Below, piece after piece: positions 50,489 through 63,042 of a stretch of 64,000 nucleotides of DNA (positions are counted from its first letter, which is position 1; each line of letters begins with the position of its first letter). Position numbers and translations under genes: made by a program. Location of the stretch: NCBI RefSeq assembly GCF_028769735.1, contig NC_088173.1:24430038-24494037 (forward strand), read 5' to 3'. This DNA is from Zonotrichia leucophrys gambelii. Lineage: Eukaryota > Chordata > Aves > Passeriformes > Passerellidae. Below the pieces are notes generated by a model. That model had not been told where the DNA came from. It saw only the letters and a list, made by a program, of their open reading frames with translations, and ran no database searches.

Positions 50489-52303
50489 CTGAGCATTCAA
50501 AGGATGTTGGGAGATAAAAAAAACCTCCAATTATTAAAAACAGTAATTATCACCCAAAGTTTTTTTAAAAATAAAAATATACAATTAAAATTTAAAAGCT
50601 GCTTTCACTACTGCTTTCTATGTCTATGTCTATGAACTACTTGAGCATTTTATTTTATTACATAGAATTCTCAGAGATATTAAATGATACTGAATACCAG
50701 CTGGAAGGAAAAAAAGTTAAGGCCAAAATGTATCGATAAAAGAACAATTTTCTACTACCTTTAAACCATTGTTTAACAATGGTTTAACAAACTCCAAAGA
50801 GATCTCTTAATTATTTGGCTTAAAGGTTAAGCAGTATTTAAGAGTGCTAGTCTCGTAATGAAAGACGGCATTACAGAAAAACCTACCATCCACCCTTCCA
50901 CAAATTGAGATGCTGTGTATGAACACCCTCTGAATTTGTCTTTTCTTTTGCACACCCTTTAAGAGCAATGGTCTCAAAAATAAATTCATGCATTTATGAC
51001 ATGGTAGTCTTTGCTAAGATTGTACACAATACTGACCTCAAAGATTCTATCGATCAGTAAGAATCTGCAGACACTGACTCCACATGAGCTCTCCCACAGC
51101 CAGCTCAGCACATAGCTCTAATTCAGTCTGTAGCTACAAACACTGGAACTGGCTGATATTCAAATAACTCAAGCTAGGGCAGCCTAGAAGAGCCAGACTG
51201 CATGAGTTTGTAAGCGATCGAAATTTTACCAATGGCAATCTCCATGGTAACCCAACAGTCTGAGGTCTTTGTGGATTTGGGATTTTGTTTACAGTTGTTG
51301 AGTTTTTCCCCCCCAAACTTCCATATTTCCCAGGGCTTTTGCCAACAGTCTGGATTCAGCATGTTCTGAAAATGCAGTATGGAAATGAAAAGTTTCCAGA
51401 TGCTGAGGTATGGAGGTGAGATGCTTGGAGACCTACATTGCAATCTAGATTTTTTAGGACTTCTTCTTGATGTATAATCAGGAATGAAAATGTTGGAAAC
51501 ATCAGCCAGAACAGGATTTCCAGACCAATAGCTGTCTGTAGGGCAGGTCACATGCTGGAGAAGCCCAAGGCTGAAACAGTTTGGAAACATGACAAGCACA
51601 ATTATGTGAGAAACCTGCCTGTGATTCCTGATTACAGTGCATTGTGAATGAATGAATAAAGAATTCCCATTAAAGACACTGCTAAAAAGCAGGTTTTAAT
51701 TGAATTTGTGGAACTGCAACATTAGCAGAGTTTGATGGTAAGGTTCACTCTATTCCTACTAGATAAATGAAACATACATAGGGAAAACCTAGAGTGTTTC
51801 TACAAAACAGTTCGGATTTGAAGATTTGGCACTTTCCTACAAAATTCAATTCCTCCTGAAAGCTTCTGGCTATGCATGTTTATTGGAGGTTTAAATCACT
51901 TTAGACTGAGCATCTCAGAGCAAGTCAGCAACCTAGAATACCATACAAAGTATTTCTAACTAATATGTTGGTTATGACAAACAGCAAGCCTAGATATATT
52001 TTTTCAGTGTTAACAGCTTCAGCAGCAAAGAGCACTGGGCTTACATTACTGCTCAGAACAGTAATTTAGGAAACTATATTACAAATAATTTGAAAAAAAC
52101 CCAAACCAACATCGAAGTTTGTAGTTACCAGATTTGGCAGTTCAGCACCCATTGGCAACTCTGGTACAGGCCTCTGGGTAGTTCAAATTTTAAGATACTT
52201 TTATATCTGAAAACACCTAGAAGTACTACATTAGTATTTACAAGAAGTACATACTCGTAGCATTATTTCCTTGTAGGATTACATTCCCCCCAAAGCAACT
52301 TAC
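50489..52303 (-). other. MND1: MND1 intron between the two coiled-coil exons
   Basis: This 1.8 kb intron holds a 27-base palindrome at 50761-50787 and a partial RFX-like word near 51238. I see no other recognisable element. Confidence 0.85.
50761..50787. repeat. 27-base perfect palindrome (13-base arms, 1-base loop)
   Basis: TTAAACCATTGTT, a single T, then AACAATGGTTTAA. The arms are perfect complements. It lies about 270 bases upstream of the 50374-50488 exon in the direction of transcription. Confidence 0.93.
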
Positions 52304-52378
52304 AGTATCTTCACGTCCAATTTTTGATTTCTCGATGCTTTTTTCTAAAGCCTCTTTTTTCTGACTGCTTTCAGCAAG
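52304..52378 (-). CDS. MND1: MND1 exon, start of the coiled coil
   Basis: This 75-base exon has exactly 25 codons in phase 0 at both ends and corresponds to human residues 93-117. It reads LAESSQKKEALEKSIEKSKI followed by GREDT. Human MND1 has LSEGSQKHASLQKSIEKAKI at the same place, so the KSIEK(S/A)KIGR core is conserved. Acceptor TTTATTAG and donor GTAAGT read on the minus strand. It is the most upstream MND1 exon in the window. The exons for the N-terminal winged-helix DNA-binding domain were searched for up to base 64000 and not found. Confidence 0.97.
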
Positions 52379-55300
52379 CTAATAAAGAAAACAAAGAACA
52401 AAATAAAACTTTTCCAGTAACATTAAACACAGCTATAAAACATGCATTAATATTAATGTATTTAAATAAACAAGTGAATATAGCTTTTTAAAATACATGT
52501 GTTTAAAAATAATAAAATTTTAAAATACATATGTAACTTATGTAATAAAAATAAAGACAAAATAAATACAAAAGTGCCCAAATATAAATCTGAGGCTCCG
52601 ACCCACAGAGAAGAAATTACAGGAAACAACTTCAACTATAAGAAATATTTATTCCTGTGGCACATAATCTTGTTATATACTGCATGTTCAGCATGGGACT
52701 AAAATCCTATTTCATACCATAATCTGGCATCTCTATGTAAAGGACCCCCTAACATGGAGGCTTTGGATCTGATGATTTCCTTGGGTCCTTTTCCAGCTGT
52801 CCCAATTCAAGGAAGCAGTGACAAAAGCTGCAGCAGCTCCACCTGCCCAGCTGTGGATACCGGTGTTCCCAAAGTGCGGTCTGCCACCGGCACAGCCCCA
52901 ATCCCTTTTACATGCTGATGAACAGAAGCCTCTGTCCAAAGGCATGCAAAGCTGTAGCCCCCTTTTACTGTGTGGCCCTTGCACTGTAAGAGCTCACAGA
53001 GATCCCTTCCTTCAAGCCCAAGGCAGAGCAATCTCACAGGGCTGGTGTGAATAATACTTCCATTTTTCTGTTACATCAGGAGAAACAATTTGCCAAGAGA
53101 GAGCTCTCTCCATTAACCTGCCACCCATCTTGAACCAGGCCTTTCCAGTTCAGTTGGCAGTTTTCCAGAGATACTTTGCAAACTCTTAAGCTGAGCAGGA
53201 CTATGACTCGACCCTCAGGGACACCATACTCAGCATCAGACAAAGCACCTTAAAATATTAAATGAGATGAACAAGAACGAAAAAAAAATTCTAATAAAAA
53301 ACAGTTACTGCATTGAAACCAACACAAAAGAGGAAAAAAAGAAACAATAAATTGCTTTTTGAGTACCCTTTGTTTTAGTTTTAAAACGAAAGCACCAATC
53401 AGTATACCACTATATCACAGTAACTGTGAAAAGAACAGCTGCCAGAGCTCAGCTTTTACTCTGCTCTACCCCAAGATCCCCCACATGAGTCCTCCACTTC
53501 TACATTCCCCTTCTCACTGAGGATCCCACTGAGTGCAAAAGCATTTCCAGATATTTCCTGCAATCTTCAGCCTTGATAATTTAACCGTATCACTAAAATT
53601 GTGCAGCTGATATAAATACATACATGCAACACAAACTGCACTCCTTTGGAGGTATAATCACTTCTCAATTTCAATTTAAACTAATGTTTGGTCCGTATTT
53701 TCAGAATACTAAATGTAAATGTATGATAAATATCAGGCAGAGCTTACTGCCACGTCTTGAAGATCAGTCATAACAGTAAAAAGAAACTCCATACTGGTGG
53801 TCCATAAAGATAAGGATACAGCCCAACTGCAGCTCACTGGGTTTAGTGGTTTCTTTCACAGCTTGATTTAAAAAAATAATTACTCTGTGTTCATGCATGT
53901 GTGAGCATGCATACAGACAAAAAGTCTCCTTTCTAAAAGAATGGTTTAGTTTTCTTCAATTTATATAGGAATTATACTAATGGTAAGACATAATTTGAGG
54001 AAAAATACGTCCAGCTGTTTATTTGCTGCTCTCAGCGCAAGAAACCACAGAGGCAGCAAGGGTTTCACTATGTGGCTTGAAGTAGACCAACATCTTAATT
54101 TTGGTGGATAGTCAAAGAGTACTCCTTCCAGGCTTTCCACAAAATTCTTACAAGAGCAGGTGTGTTAGTCCCCACATGATGCCATACAAACAGAGGTACA
54201 CAGTTCAGCAGGGGGTCAGTACTTAGATGCAGTTTGCAGTAGTGCACTAAGTCCAGGGAACACAAACCCCAGAGCAAGTCATTTGGCATCTCTGAAGGCA
54301 GGATTTCTCTGGAGCAAAACCCACAGAGGACACAGAGAAGCCAAGGAGCTTACCTAGACCCTTATACTGCAAGTGCAAAGAAGCCAATGCTCTCTGCAAG
54401 AGAGGTCATAAAGATGCCACTTTCTCTGGTTTTTTTTTCATACTCATTAAGTTCTAAAGGAATGTTTCTGCTTTCTCTAAAATGGATGTTCAGGAGGAGC
54501 TCTCAAGGAGTGCAAATCATAAAAGCCAGTTTACAGCATGGAAGCACCCAATGAGGCATCTTATCATTTTCTTGTTCCTCTGTATGCCACATCATTTACT
54601 AATGCAAGAAACACTAATGACAAACTATGGGAGATAAAGGAATTTCTTAGATTCTGTCGTATACAACATGCAAGGTTACTGTGCCATGAGGTTAGAAGAC
54701 CTTCCTTTGCCTAAAAGCAAAGATGATTTTTACATAATTTTATTTAAAATATTACCTTCTTAACTCACTGATTTTAATTGCTCAGGTATTTTCTGATTTT
54801 TAAATTATTCTTTAATTATTATTACACTTAACAAAAAAAATATTAAATAAATTGACACTTCAGCTCTTTATGCATTATTTTGAAGTCATGGTAGTTATCC
54901 TCTATAACAAATAAATCTGAGGATACAGAAAGGAAGAGCAGAAGGAGGCAAGATATAGAAAAAACCCTATCAGAGGGGAAGGATTCAAAGGGTGAGGAAC
55001 AGATGGCCAGGGTTTGTACAAAGAATCTATGACTATGAGAGAAGCAGAAAGGCCTGGATGGAGAGGTGGGAACACAGCTGAAAATAACCATAATGAAAGA
55101 AGGAAAGAAGCAAGGATAAAGGAGTCAGAGGAAGGAAGGATACACATGATACAATACTTAATTGAAAGGCAAGTGCAAATGGCAAATGACAGTTTATAGG
55201 GCATTAAAAGGAAAAAAAAAAAAGCAGAATATGCAAACATTGTGTATGTATGATAGCAGACAACCACATCTGGACAAATACAGTGACTTACTTTCCCACT

Positions 55301-57847
55301 CACCAGCTGTAGAAAAGCCTGATTGCAAAGAAGCACAGTAGCAAATGGAATATTTCAATCCTTGGAGCAACTTTCCAGGGGAACTGGCAAACAATTTCTC
55401 AAGGAACATTAACCACTCTGAGAAATCTATTTCCTGCCAAAAGCAGAGAGACCAGTCCAGAGATAAAGATACTGTGTGCCCTCTATGTTTCTTGAGAGAC
55501 ATGTCTGGGCTGACACTGGAACAACCTTCTGCCACAAGTGTAACAGACCAGCTGTGGAAAAGAAGTACAGAGAGATTCTACTCCACTACAAAGTTTCATG
55601 TCTCCTATCTGACTGCTCTGAATCAGCATATGATTAAGCAAGATGCAAGAAAGCAGCAAAAACATTATCTAGGGGAAAGAAAAAGGAGAGGAGACTAAAT
55701 AATTCAACATTAAGAAGTTAAAAATGTTCTCCACAAGAGCATTTTCATGTTTTCAAAACACAGTGGGAGCCTGCAAGAAGACAGTTTAATGAAGAAAGTA
55801 ACTAGCATCTATAAAACAGGAGAGTTGGGGAACAATTTCTTTAGTTTACAGACCAGTATGATCAATTAAATGGCCACTAGCCTTAGACACTGATACAATC
55901 CCAAGTGCCCACCAAAATCCCAAAAGGGAAAAATCACTCAAAGGGATGATATTTCCTACTCTGCAAAGGTATCACAATGTTTAGCCAGACGTGTGCAGCA
56001 GTTTGGGTGTGCAAAGTGCTGTGTGCTGGTGATAGCACTAGTTCCATCAGGGAACTTGGGGTCTGGTTTGTATCAAATAACACAGATTAGACATACTCAC
56101 ATCATTTATAATCTAGTATGAACACATTAATAGCAGGGCTCCCCTTCAGCAAGCCACTGATGTGCATTTAGAAGAGGAATGTTTAACCCCAACGAACAAA
56201 GGCAGCAGGTTTCAGTTCCAGTCTTTCTCAAAACCTGCCTGATAAACCTCTATTCTAGAATAAAAAACTACTTTTTTTTTTTTTCTCCAGCAAAAGTTTT
56301 TGTTGGTCCTGTGCCATCTGATTCCCTGTTTTTAACCACTCTAACCACCAGTATCCCACAAACATGTAGCTTGTCTCACCAGTATATTAAAATATCTACA
56401 AACCCAGTATAAGCCATGCAAACCCAGCCCCTGAGCATGTTCACTGGCCAAGAATCAAGCCAAGGTCTCACATGCTAACCACCAAGAGTGCTCACAGCTG
56501 TTAACTCACTGTCATTATGGTCTGAAAAAGAAAAATCATCTGTTTGGGTTTTCTTTCGGCCAAACACTCAACCAAAAATGATATTCAAAACTACTGCTCT
56601 TGTGAGCTCCACTCACTGTGGCACTACAGAAGAATTAAAGACATCAATTTTTTAATCATTTCTAACTTGTAAAGTTATTTGCTTTAGGTTTGAAGCTCAC
56701 TGTGCCTTGTTTCAGGCTAAAGGCAAGGCTAGTTGTCTTTTGGTTAAACGAAAACAGTTCAAGAGGTTTAGGGTAACATTAAGCAGTAGATAGGTGTATT
56801 TCTTTTCTATGGGAAAACCAACCTGAAAACCTTAAGTAGAATTGACAGAAGGTATGGAAAGAAAGTACTTCAAAGCATTCCTCTAGATTTTAAAGAAAGA
56901 TAGAAACAACTGAAGCTAAAAACAGACTAATAATATATAGAGAGGAAAAATACAAAGATCAACAGCCAAAGAACAATGACATGCAGAACTGCTTTCTTAA
57001 GTACACTAAGCAAGCATACAGCTACTCCTTTTACATACAGTCCCAAATCCACGCTTCCCAGAGTTTCCAAATACATGTAAGCAAACTTTGCAGCCAGCTA
57101 ATCATGGAGAGCCCTCCCGTGACCTGCAGTACTGTGGCCTCTGCTCTGATCCCGGGATGTCCCATATCACTCATGAGATGCCATTTCTCCCTATAACCCA
57201 CCCAGGGAACTGAACTAGAGCAGGAGCAGCCACCAGCTCCACTGGGGCCTCAGTGAAGGATGTGATAAATATCCCATTAAACTCTCATGAGGCACAAACA
57301 GCAAACATACACTCGCTACATAAATACAACCGAGATCTACTTTTCTCCTTAACTTTTGACATTTGTGAAAGGAAGAGAAAGCAGCATGCAAGGTCTTACC
57401 CTGAGCCACTCCAAGTCATTTCCGCAACATGAAGTAGTGATTTATATTTGGTGGGAAATAGAAAGAGCAACTAGGACTCTGCAACAGTTCAGGAAATGGA
57501 AGTAAGAGCAAGAGTAAAGATAAAGCAAGATCAAGTAAGAATTTTTAACTCAAACTGAAGAAGAAAGAAGATTTTTTTCAGCAAGAGGACATCATAAAAT
57601 GGAAGGAAAACAGACTGTCAAAAAAAAAGAATGGAAGAGTTAGGGCCCACCACATTTCTGTATTCATAAAAATTTTGTTTTTAAATACTGAAATATAGGT
57701 ATATTGGAAAAATGTTCAAGAACTCTCTTCTCTTTATGCATGATATAAGTTTTACCATAAGAAGAATTTTAATGCAATCTTTGAAAGACTCAATTCAAAA
57801 ACTTGGGAGAGAATAGGGAATAAACTTGATTTTCTGGAGAAAAAGGA

Positions 57848-59455
57848 TCACATAATTGGTCATGTTGGAAGGGACCACAGTGTCATCTGGTCCAATGTCC
57901 CTGTTCAAGCAGGGTTGGCCTAGAGCACACTGTACAGGATTGTGTCCAAATCGTTCTTGAATATCTCCAGTGGTGGAGACTCCACAACCCCTCTGGGCAA
58001 CCTGTGCTGCTGCTTGGTCACCTGTACAGTGAGTGAGCTTATTCCTCCTTTCAGGTAGAACTTCCTGTGCCTCAGTTTCTGCCCAGTGCCTCTTGTCCTG
58101 TTGCTTTGCACCACCAAAAAGAGCCTCAATCCATCCTCTTGATAGCCACCCTTTTGATGGTTACACACATTTAGGAGGTCTCCTGTCAGTCACCTCTTCT
58201 TGAGGCTGAACAAGCCTGGCTCCTGCAGCATTTCCTCATAGGAGAGATTCTCAGACCCTCAACCAACTTAGTAGCTCTTCACTGGATGCCTCCAGGAGCT
58301 CCATGTCTCTCTTCTACTGTGGAACACAGAACTGGACACAGAACTTCAAATGTAGCCTCACCAGGACTGAGCAGAGGGACAGTATCACTTCCCTCAACCT
58401 GCTTTTTCTAATGCACTCCCAGGAAACCACTGGCCTTCTTGGCCACCTAGGCTGGCTCACAGCACACAGCTGGCTCAGGGACAGCCTGCTGTCCACCAAG
58501 TTCTCTGGGTCCTTCTCTGCTGAGTTGCCTTCCAGCAGGCCAGCCCCTAGCCTGATGCATGCTGTTTTTTCTCCCTGAGTGTGGGACCCTGCATTTGTCC
58601 CTGTTGAATTTCAGAAGGTGGCCAGATGTCATTTTAGATGGGACTTAGCCTTTCAAGTTTCATTTCCACTTCTCCTGACCACCTCTCAATACTCACTCCA
58701 AGTGGCCTGGCCTTGCTTCTGTTTCCTGGTAACTTTTTGCTTTTGCTTGAGTAATGACAGCAGTTCTTTATTCATTTATGGTGGTTTGTTTCTGGTGCCC
58801 TTGGCCTGACTCTTTCTCATTAGGATGCATCATTCTCAAGCTTGGAGGAAAGGAGCCTTGATCATCAACAAACTCTCCTGGCCTGCTCTTCCCTGCAGAG
58901 CCTGGTTCCCATGGGATTCTTCCAAGAATATCCCTAAAGAGGCTAAAGTGAGTTCACCTAAAGTCCATGGTCATCATCTTGCTTGCTGTCCTGCTACCTC
59001 TTCATCCAACACTGAACTCTACAATCTTGTGGTCACTACAGCCAAGGCTGCCCCCAACCTTCACATCCCAACAAGACTTCCTTGTTGGTTACTATGAGGT
59101 CAGGCAGCACACCATTCCTTGTGGGATCCTCCACCATCTGTGGCAGGAAGTTACTGTCAGTGCTTTCCAGGAGCCTCCTGGACTGATTGAGTATTGCTGT
59201 ACAGCTTCTCCAGCAGATGTCACAGGGCTTAAAAGTTCCCCACAAGAACCATGGCCTGTGACTGTGAGACTTGCTGCTAATTGCCTGTAGAAGCCTCATC
59301 CCTCTCCTCCTCTTCATCAGGCAGCCTGCAGCACATTCCCACAACAGGGTCACTCTTTCCACTCTGCTCTTTTATCCTGACCCATAAGCTCTTGACTCCC
59401 TCATCATGCTCACTAAGAGCTGAATACATTCCCTCTCCCCCATAACACATCATAT
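57848..59455 (-). mobile_element. CR1 LINE with internal deletion (endonuclease and RT C-terminus remnants)
   Basis: This is a decayed CR1 non-LTR retrotransposon on the minus strand. The 3' end lies at about 57848 (GTTGGAAGGGACC wording). From 58640 down to 57920 the minus strand encodes the C-terminal part of ORF2 in broken frames, with phrases such as LKFNRDKCRV, SREVILPL-like LREVILSL, and GGYQEDGLRLF then LPRGVVESPPLEIFK. From about 59450 to 58980 it encodes the apurinic endonuclease part: SLWVRIKEQSG, then ICWRSCTAILNQSRRLLEST and the C-terminal GCSDHKIVEF motif. Only about 350 bases separate these parts, so the central RT region with its catalytic motif is missing. Stops and frame changes show it is inactive. 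It sits in an MND1 intron in the sense orientation. Confidence 0.93.
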
Positions 59456-62400
59456 TTGCTATTAAATGAAAGGATAGTACATTGATTATTTTAAGTAAAT
59501 AACACTTGCTCCAAAACATCATAGTATTAATCCTGCCAATGTGTAAGTTCTGTCTTTTTTAAGAAGGACTGAAGAGATAACAAGTGTGAATTTTTAAGTT
59601 TAGCACTATAAATTTGTCAGTGATTAAAAAAAAGTATCTGACAGTAATGCTAAGTGAAGGGTTTTTTGCAGGGGACTAAACTGAAAAAATACCTGACTCT
59701 CCATACAACTATTTGACAAAGCACTATAAAGACTCTCAAAAACTAGCAATTCTTAAGTTAGATCTCTGCACTTACAAGCAGTATTTCTATGTTTTGCTAG
59801 AGTATCCATGTGGGAAAAACTGATTTACTTGCCCCTCCCACAAACACAATTCATTTTACATTTCAAGATAAAATTTAGGTCTATAATCCTGATTTACTTA
59901 ACATGCTATCAGATGAGAGTAAGCTGAAATATCATACAGTAAATTAGGCATGGCTCTGTTCTCAGGCCATGTTGAATATGAGTATTTGGTTTTTTTCTGG
60001 CAAATAAAATGTAATGTGGGATATTCAGAAGAAACAAATGAGAAATTCCCCCTCCATAGGAACCTTCACTCATCCACATGAGGGTTCAAATGTACAAACC
60101 TGATATTGTTACCTGCAATTATTTTAAAAGTATTACCATACAGCAAGTCCCTCTACATTAAAAGTATTTTAATGCAATTATTTTCCATCTTTTTAGATTT
60201 GCCATAATAATTAAGTTAATTTAGACAAAATGTCTTGCCAAGAGCTTTTGTTTTTGCTTCATTCATTTGCAACACCATTTGATAAGTAGTGGTTATGCAA
60301 CAAAAACTAACTGCTCGAGGCCAACCTCCTTAAAAGACAAAAGGTGAAAGAAACAGTTGTGCAGGCTCAATGAAAGAACTGCATTTCTGTGGCTGCTTTC
60401 AGAGTTGGTATAATTGGCACGACCTGAGGGACAGATGGCTGTCTACTCAGATACAAATATCAAGTACGCCCCAATCAACCTAAAAAACCCCAAACCAACA
60501 AAAAACAGCTGAAACACCTCATTCAACACTGTTTCACAAATGCAAGAAATCTAATAAGGAAAGCTGAAAGAACTTCAAAAGATATTCACATGACTGACAG
60601 AACTACAGAAAATTTTCATACCTGGACATGAAGAATATGCTTGTTACTGAACATTAGGGTATTTAATAAACCTACAAAGTCCAAGGTAGGTTAATAGGCC
60701 TGTTCAAGGCAGGAAGAACATAGAAAGATATTTTCCCTTGGAAAGAAAGGGAGAGGATGAAGAGAAGTTTCAATTTTTCCCTGAAGGGTTTTTAAAGATT
60801 GCTATCTGAAGCAGCTGGACCATACACTGACAATGCCTTCAGGGACTATGTAGAGAAAGGCACAAGTTAAAACACAATATTCATGCAATAATCCCCAAGC
60901 TCTCATTCTGCTTAAAGACTTTAGAAACAAAATCAAACTTTATTCCACAAACTTCTAGAAATGCCCAAATTCTACACTGAGATATTATCAGTAAAATAAT
61001 AAACCTTAGTAAAATACATCTATCAAACTTCAGAGTTTTGACAGCAGTTTTACATACTAACTCTTTATGCCAATTTTGTCATTTTAAAATAATGCTTAGA
61101 CAGATCACCCAGTCACCTCCAATTCTTCATACAAAGAAGAGTCTTTCCATGTGTTCAAAAATAATGAGCTGTTTGGCTGTGACAAGAAAGACCTTTTCCT
61201 CTAAAGCCTCCCTGCATCAAAATAACTTAATACATTTTGGTCTTATACTCTGGGTTTTTTGTTTAGTTTTTCTTTAATTTTATTCCTTTCAGAAGAGGAA
61301 AATTCTATGAAGTGAGACTTCTATAATTGCTTGCTGGTAGCTCATTTTTGCATGCATGTTCATTTTCTAAAATAAAATATGCTATATTAATTGAATGAAA
61401 AGATTTTAAGGTGAAAGTCAAAGTTTACATTAAATAGGACTACAATTCAGTGTCTCCATCAAATCCAGCTTTGAAAGTAGTATTGGCTGCCTATCATTAG
61501 GCTGGAAGCTTCTGGCCTTACAGTGCAGGCAAATTTCCAGACAGCACAGAACATTTAAGCCTTTCAAGTTTCTTGGGATGCTGGTTATCCGCTGATCTGC
61601 TGAATGGCCATTCCCACCCACCATGCTGACCATGGGGCACAGGGAGATGTGCAGGGCTGTGTCTCTGCCAGACCTGACTGGGCTTCTACAGTGACAGCCC
61701 TGTTTTTACTTCCAGTTTCTTTTCATTTCAGATTAACAATTTCAATGCAGTGCCAGGAATGGAGCCAGCTAGCAAACCTCTTCAAAAAGGTAAACTGCTT
61801 AATGATATTACTTAAAAAATTCAGTGTCACACACAATCCTGTTTGAAAAACCTAGTGGTCTTCCTGCACTATATCAGAATAAATACCTTTATATCCTCTT
61901 TAATGTAGCAGGAATCTTCCTTCAAACCTACATAAAAATTTTAAGAAATTTTTAAAAATTTTATTACAGAGACAGTTTTAAAAACAATTGCTCTTAAATC
62001 ATGTCAATTTTACCTTATGCTCATCAAAAAGCAAGGAAAGGAAAACCTACACTTCACAGTTGCCATCAAGTTAGTTATATATTAACAGTAAAAAGAAAAG
62101 CATGAAATTCAACTAATGAACACCAAATAATGAAGTTGCTTAATTCCAACAGAAGCCTCCAGAGGACTGTATTTTTAGAAATCTGCCGTGACAGCAGTAA
62201 CTAAGCATACCCTCCAGGGCTTTGTAGAATGCCATAAAACATAATTCCAGAAGGCTCTAATAAGCTACAGCATTAGAAGAGTTCTCTGATGGACATTTTA
62301 GGACACAGTAAATGCACAATCATTTTAAGATATCACCATTATTCAAGCCCAAGATGCAGAAGTAACAAAAATTGTGGACTATTCAAATAAAATTTTATTA

Positions 62401-62787
62401 GCATTTTCCAGGGGACTAATACAGGGAATAAGCCTTACAGGATCAATGAACAAATTGGCATAGATGTAATCAACATATTGACAATGTTTAAATTATGCAA
62501 ATTCTCAGCCTCTTGCCCTTATTGCTACAGCTCCCCCTGGATGGTCACACCATACCAGCTCTGCAATAGGCCATTTCTTTATGAGTCTAGTCCTTCAGTT
62601 CCAATAAAATGTACAGGTCAGTGAAAGCCAGAAGGCTGAACATGGGAAGGGTCACAAATTGTCTCGGTTGGGAGAGTAATTACTATGCAAGAGAAATAAA
62701 AAAAAGTGAGCCAGCACAGAATGGAATCACCCAGCTCACTGGGGCTGCAGACTATCAAAATGGTCAGGAAAATCCAAGGAAGAATAA

Positions 62788-62811
62788 CTTACTAACTAAC
62801 TAACTAACTAA
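62788..62811. repeat. (CTAA)n microsatellite
   Basis: About five and a half units of ACTA/CTAA (ACTTACTAACTAACTAACTA) end at AAGTAG. It is a short tetranucleotide repeat. Confidence 0.9.
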
Positions 62812-62925
62812 GTAGAAAGCTAAATGACAGATCATCAAATAAGAGGGGAAAAAAGGAGGCCTAGCATGCATATGGGAAGACTATTCTAACAGCTTAGTCA
62901 GCACACTGGGATCCTGCCTACATAT

Positions 62926-63042
62926 TACAGAGCAATAGAATGGTAAGGGTTGGAAGGGATCTTAAAGACCATCCAGTCCCAACTACCTCTGCCATGGGCA
63001 GGGACAGATTCCACTAGACCACACTGCTCAAGGCCTTATAAT
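62926..63042 (-). mobile_element. CR1 LINE 3' end fragment
   Basis: The plus strand reads ATAGAATGGTAAGGGTTGGA, AGGGATCTTAAAGACCATCC, AGTCCCAACTACCTCTGCC and CACTGCTCAAGGCC, the reverse complement of a CR1 3' terminus including the ATTCTAT-type end. Only about 115 bases remain. It lies in an MND1 intron. Confidence 0.9.

Noticed and set aside
58303..59290. Plus-strand frames of 76-107 codons
   Set aside because: They are the antisense of CR1 ORF2 remnants.
61990..62060. Possible donor-like site for an upstream MND1 exon (AAGGTAAAAT on the minus strand)
   Set aside because: The sequence before it has stops in the needed frame and does not resemble the expected MND1 residues before position 93.
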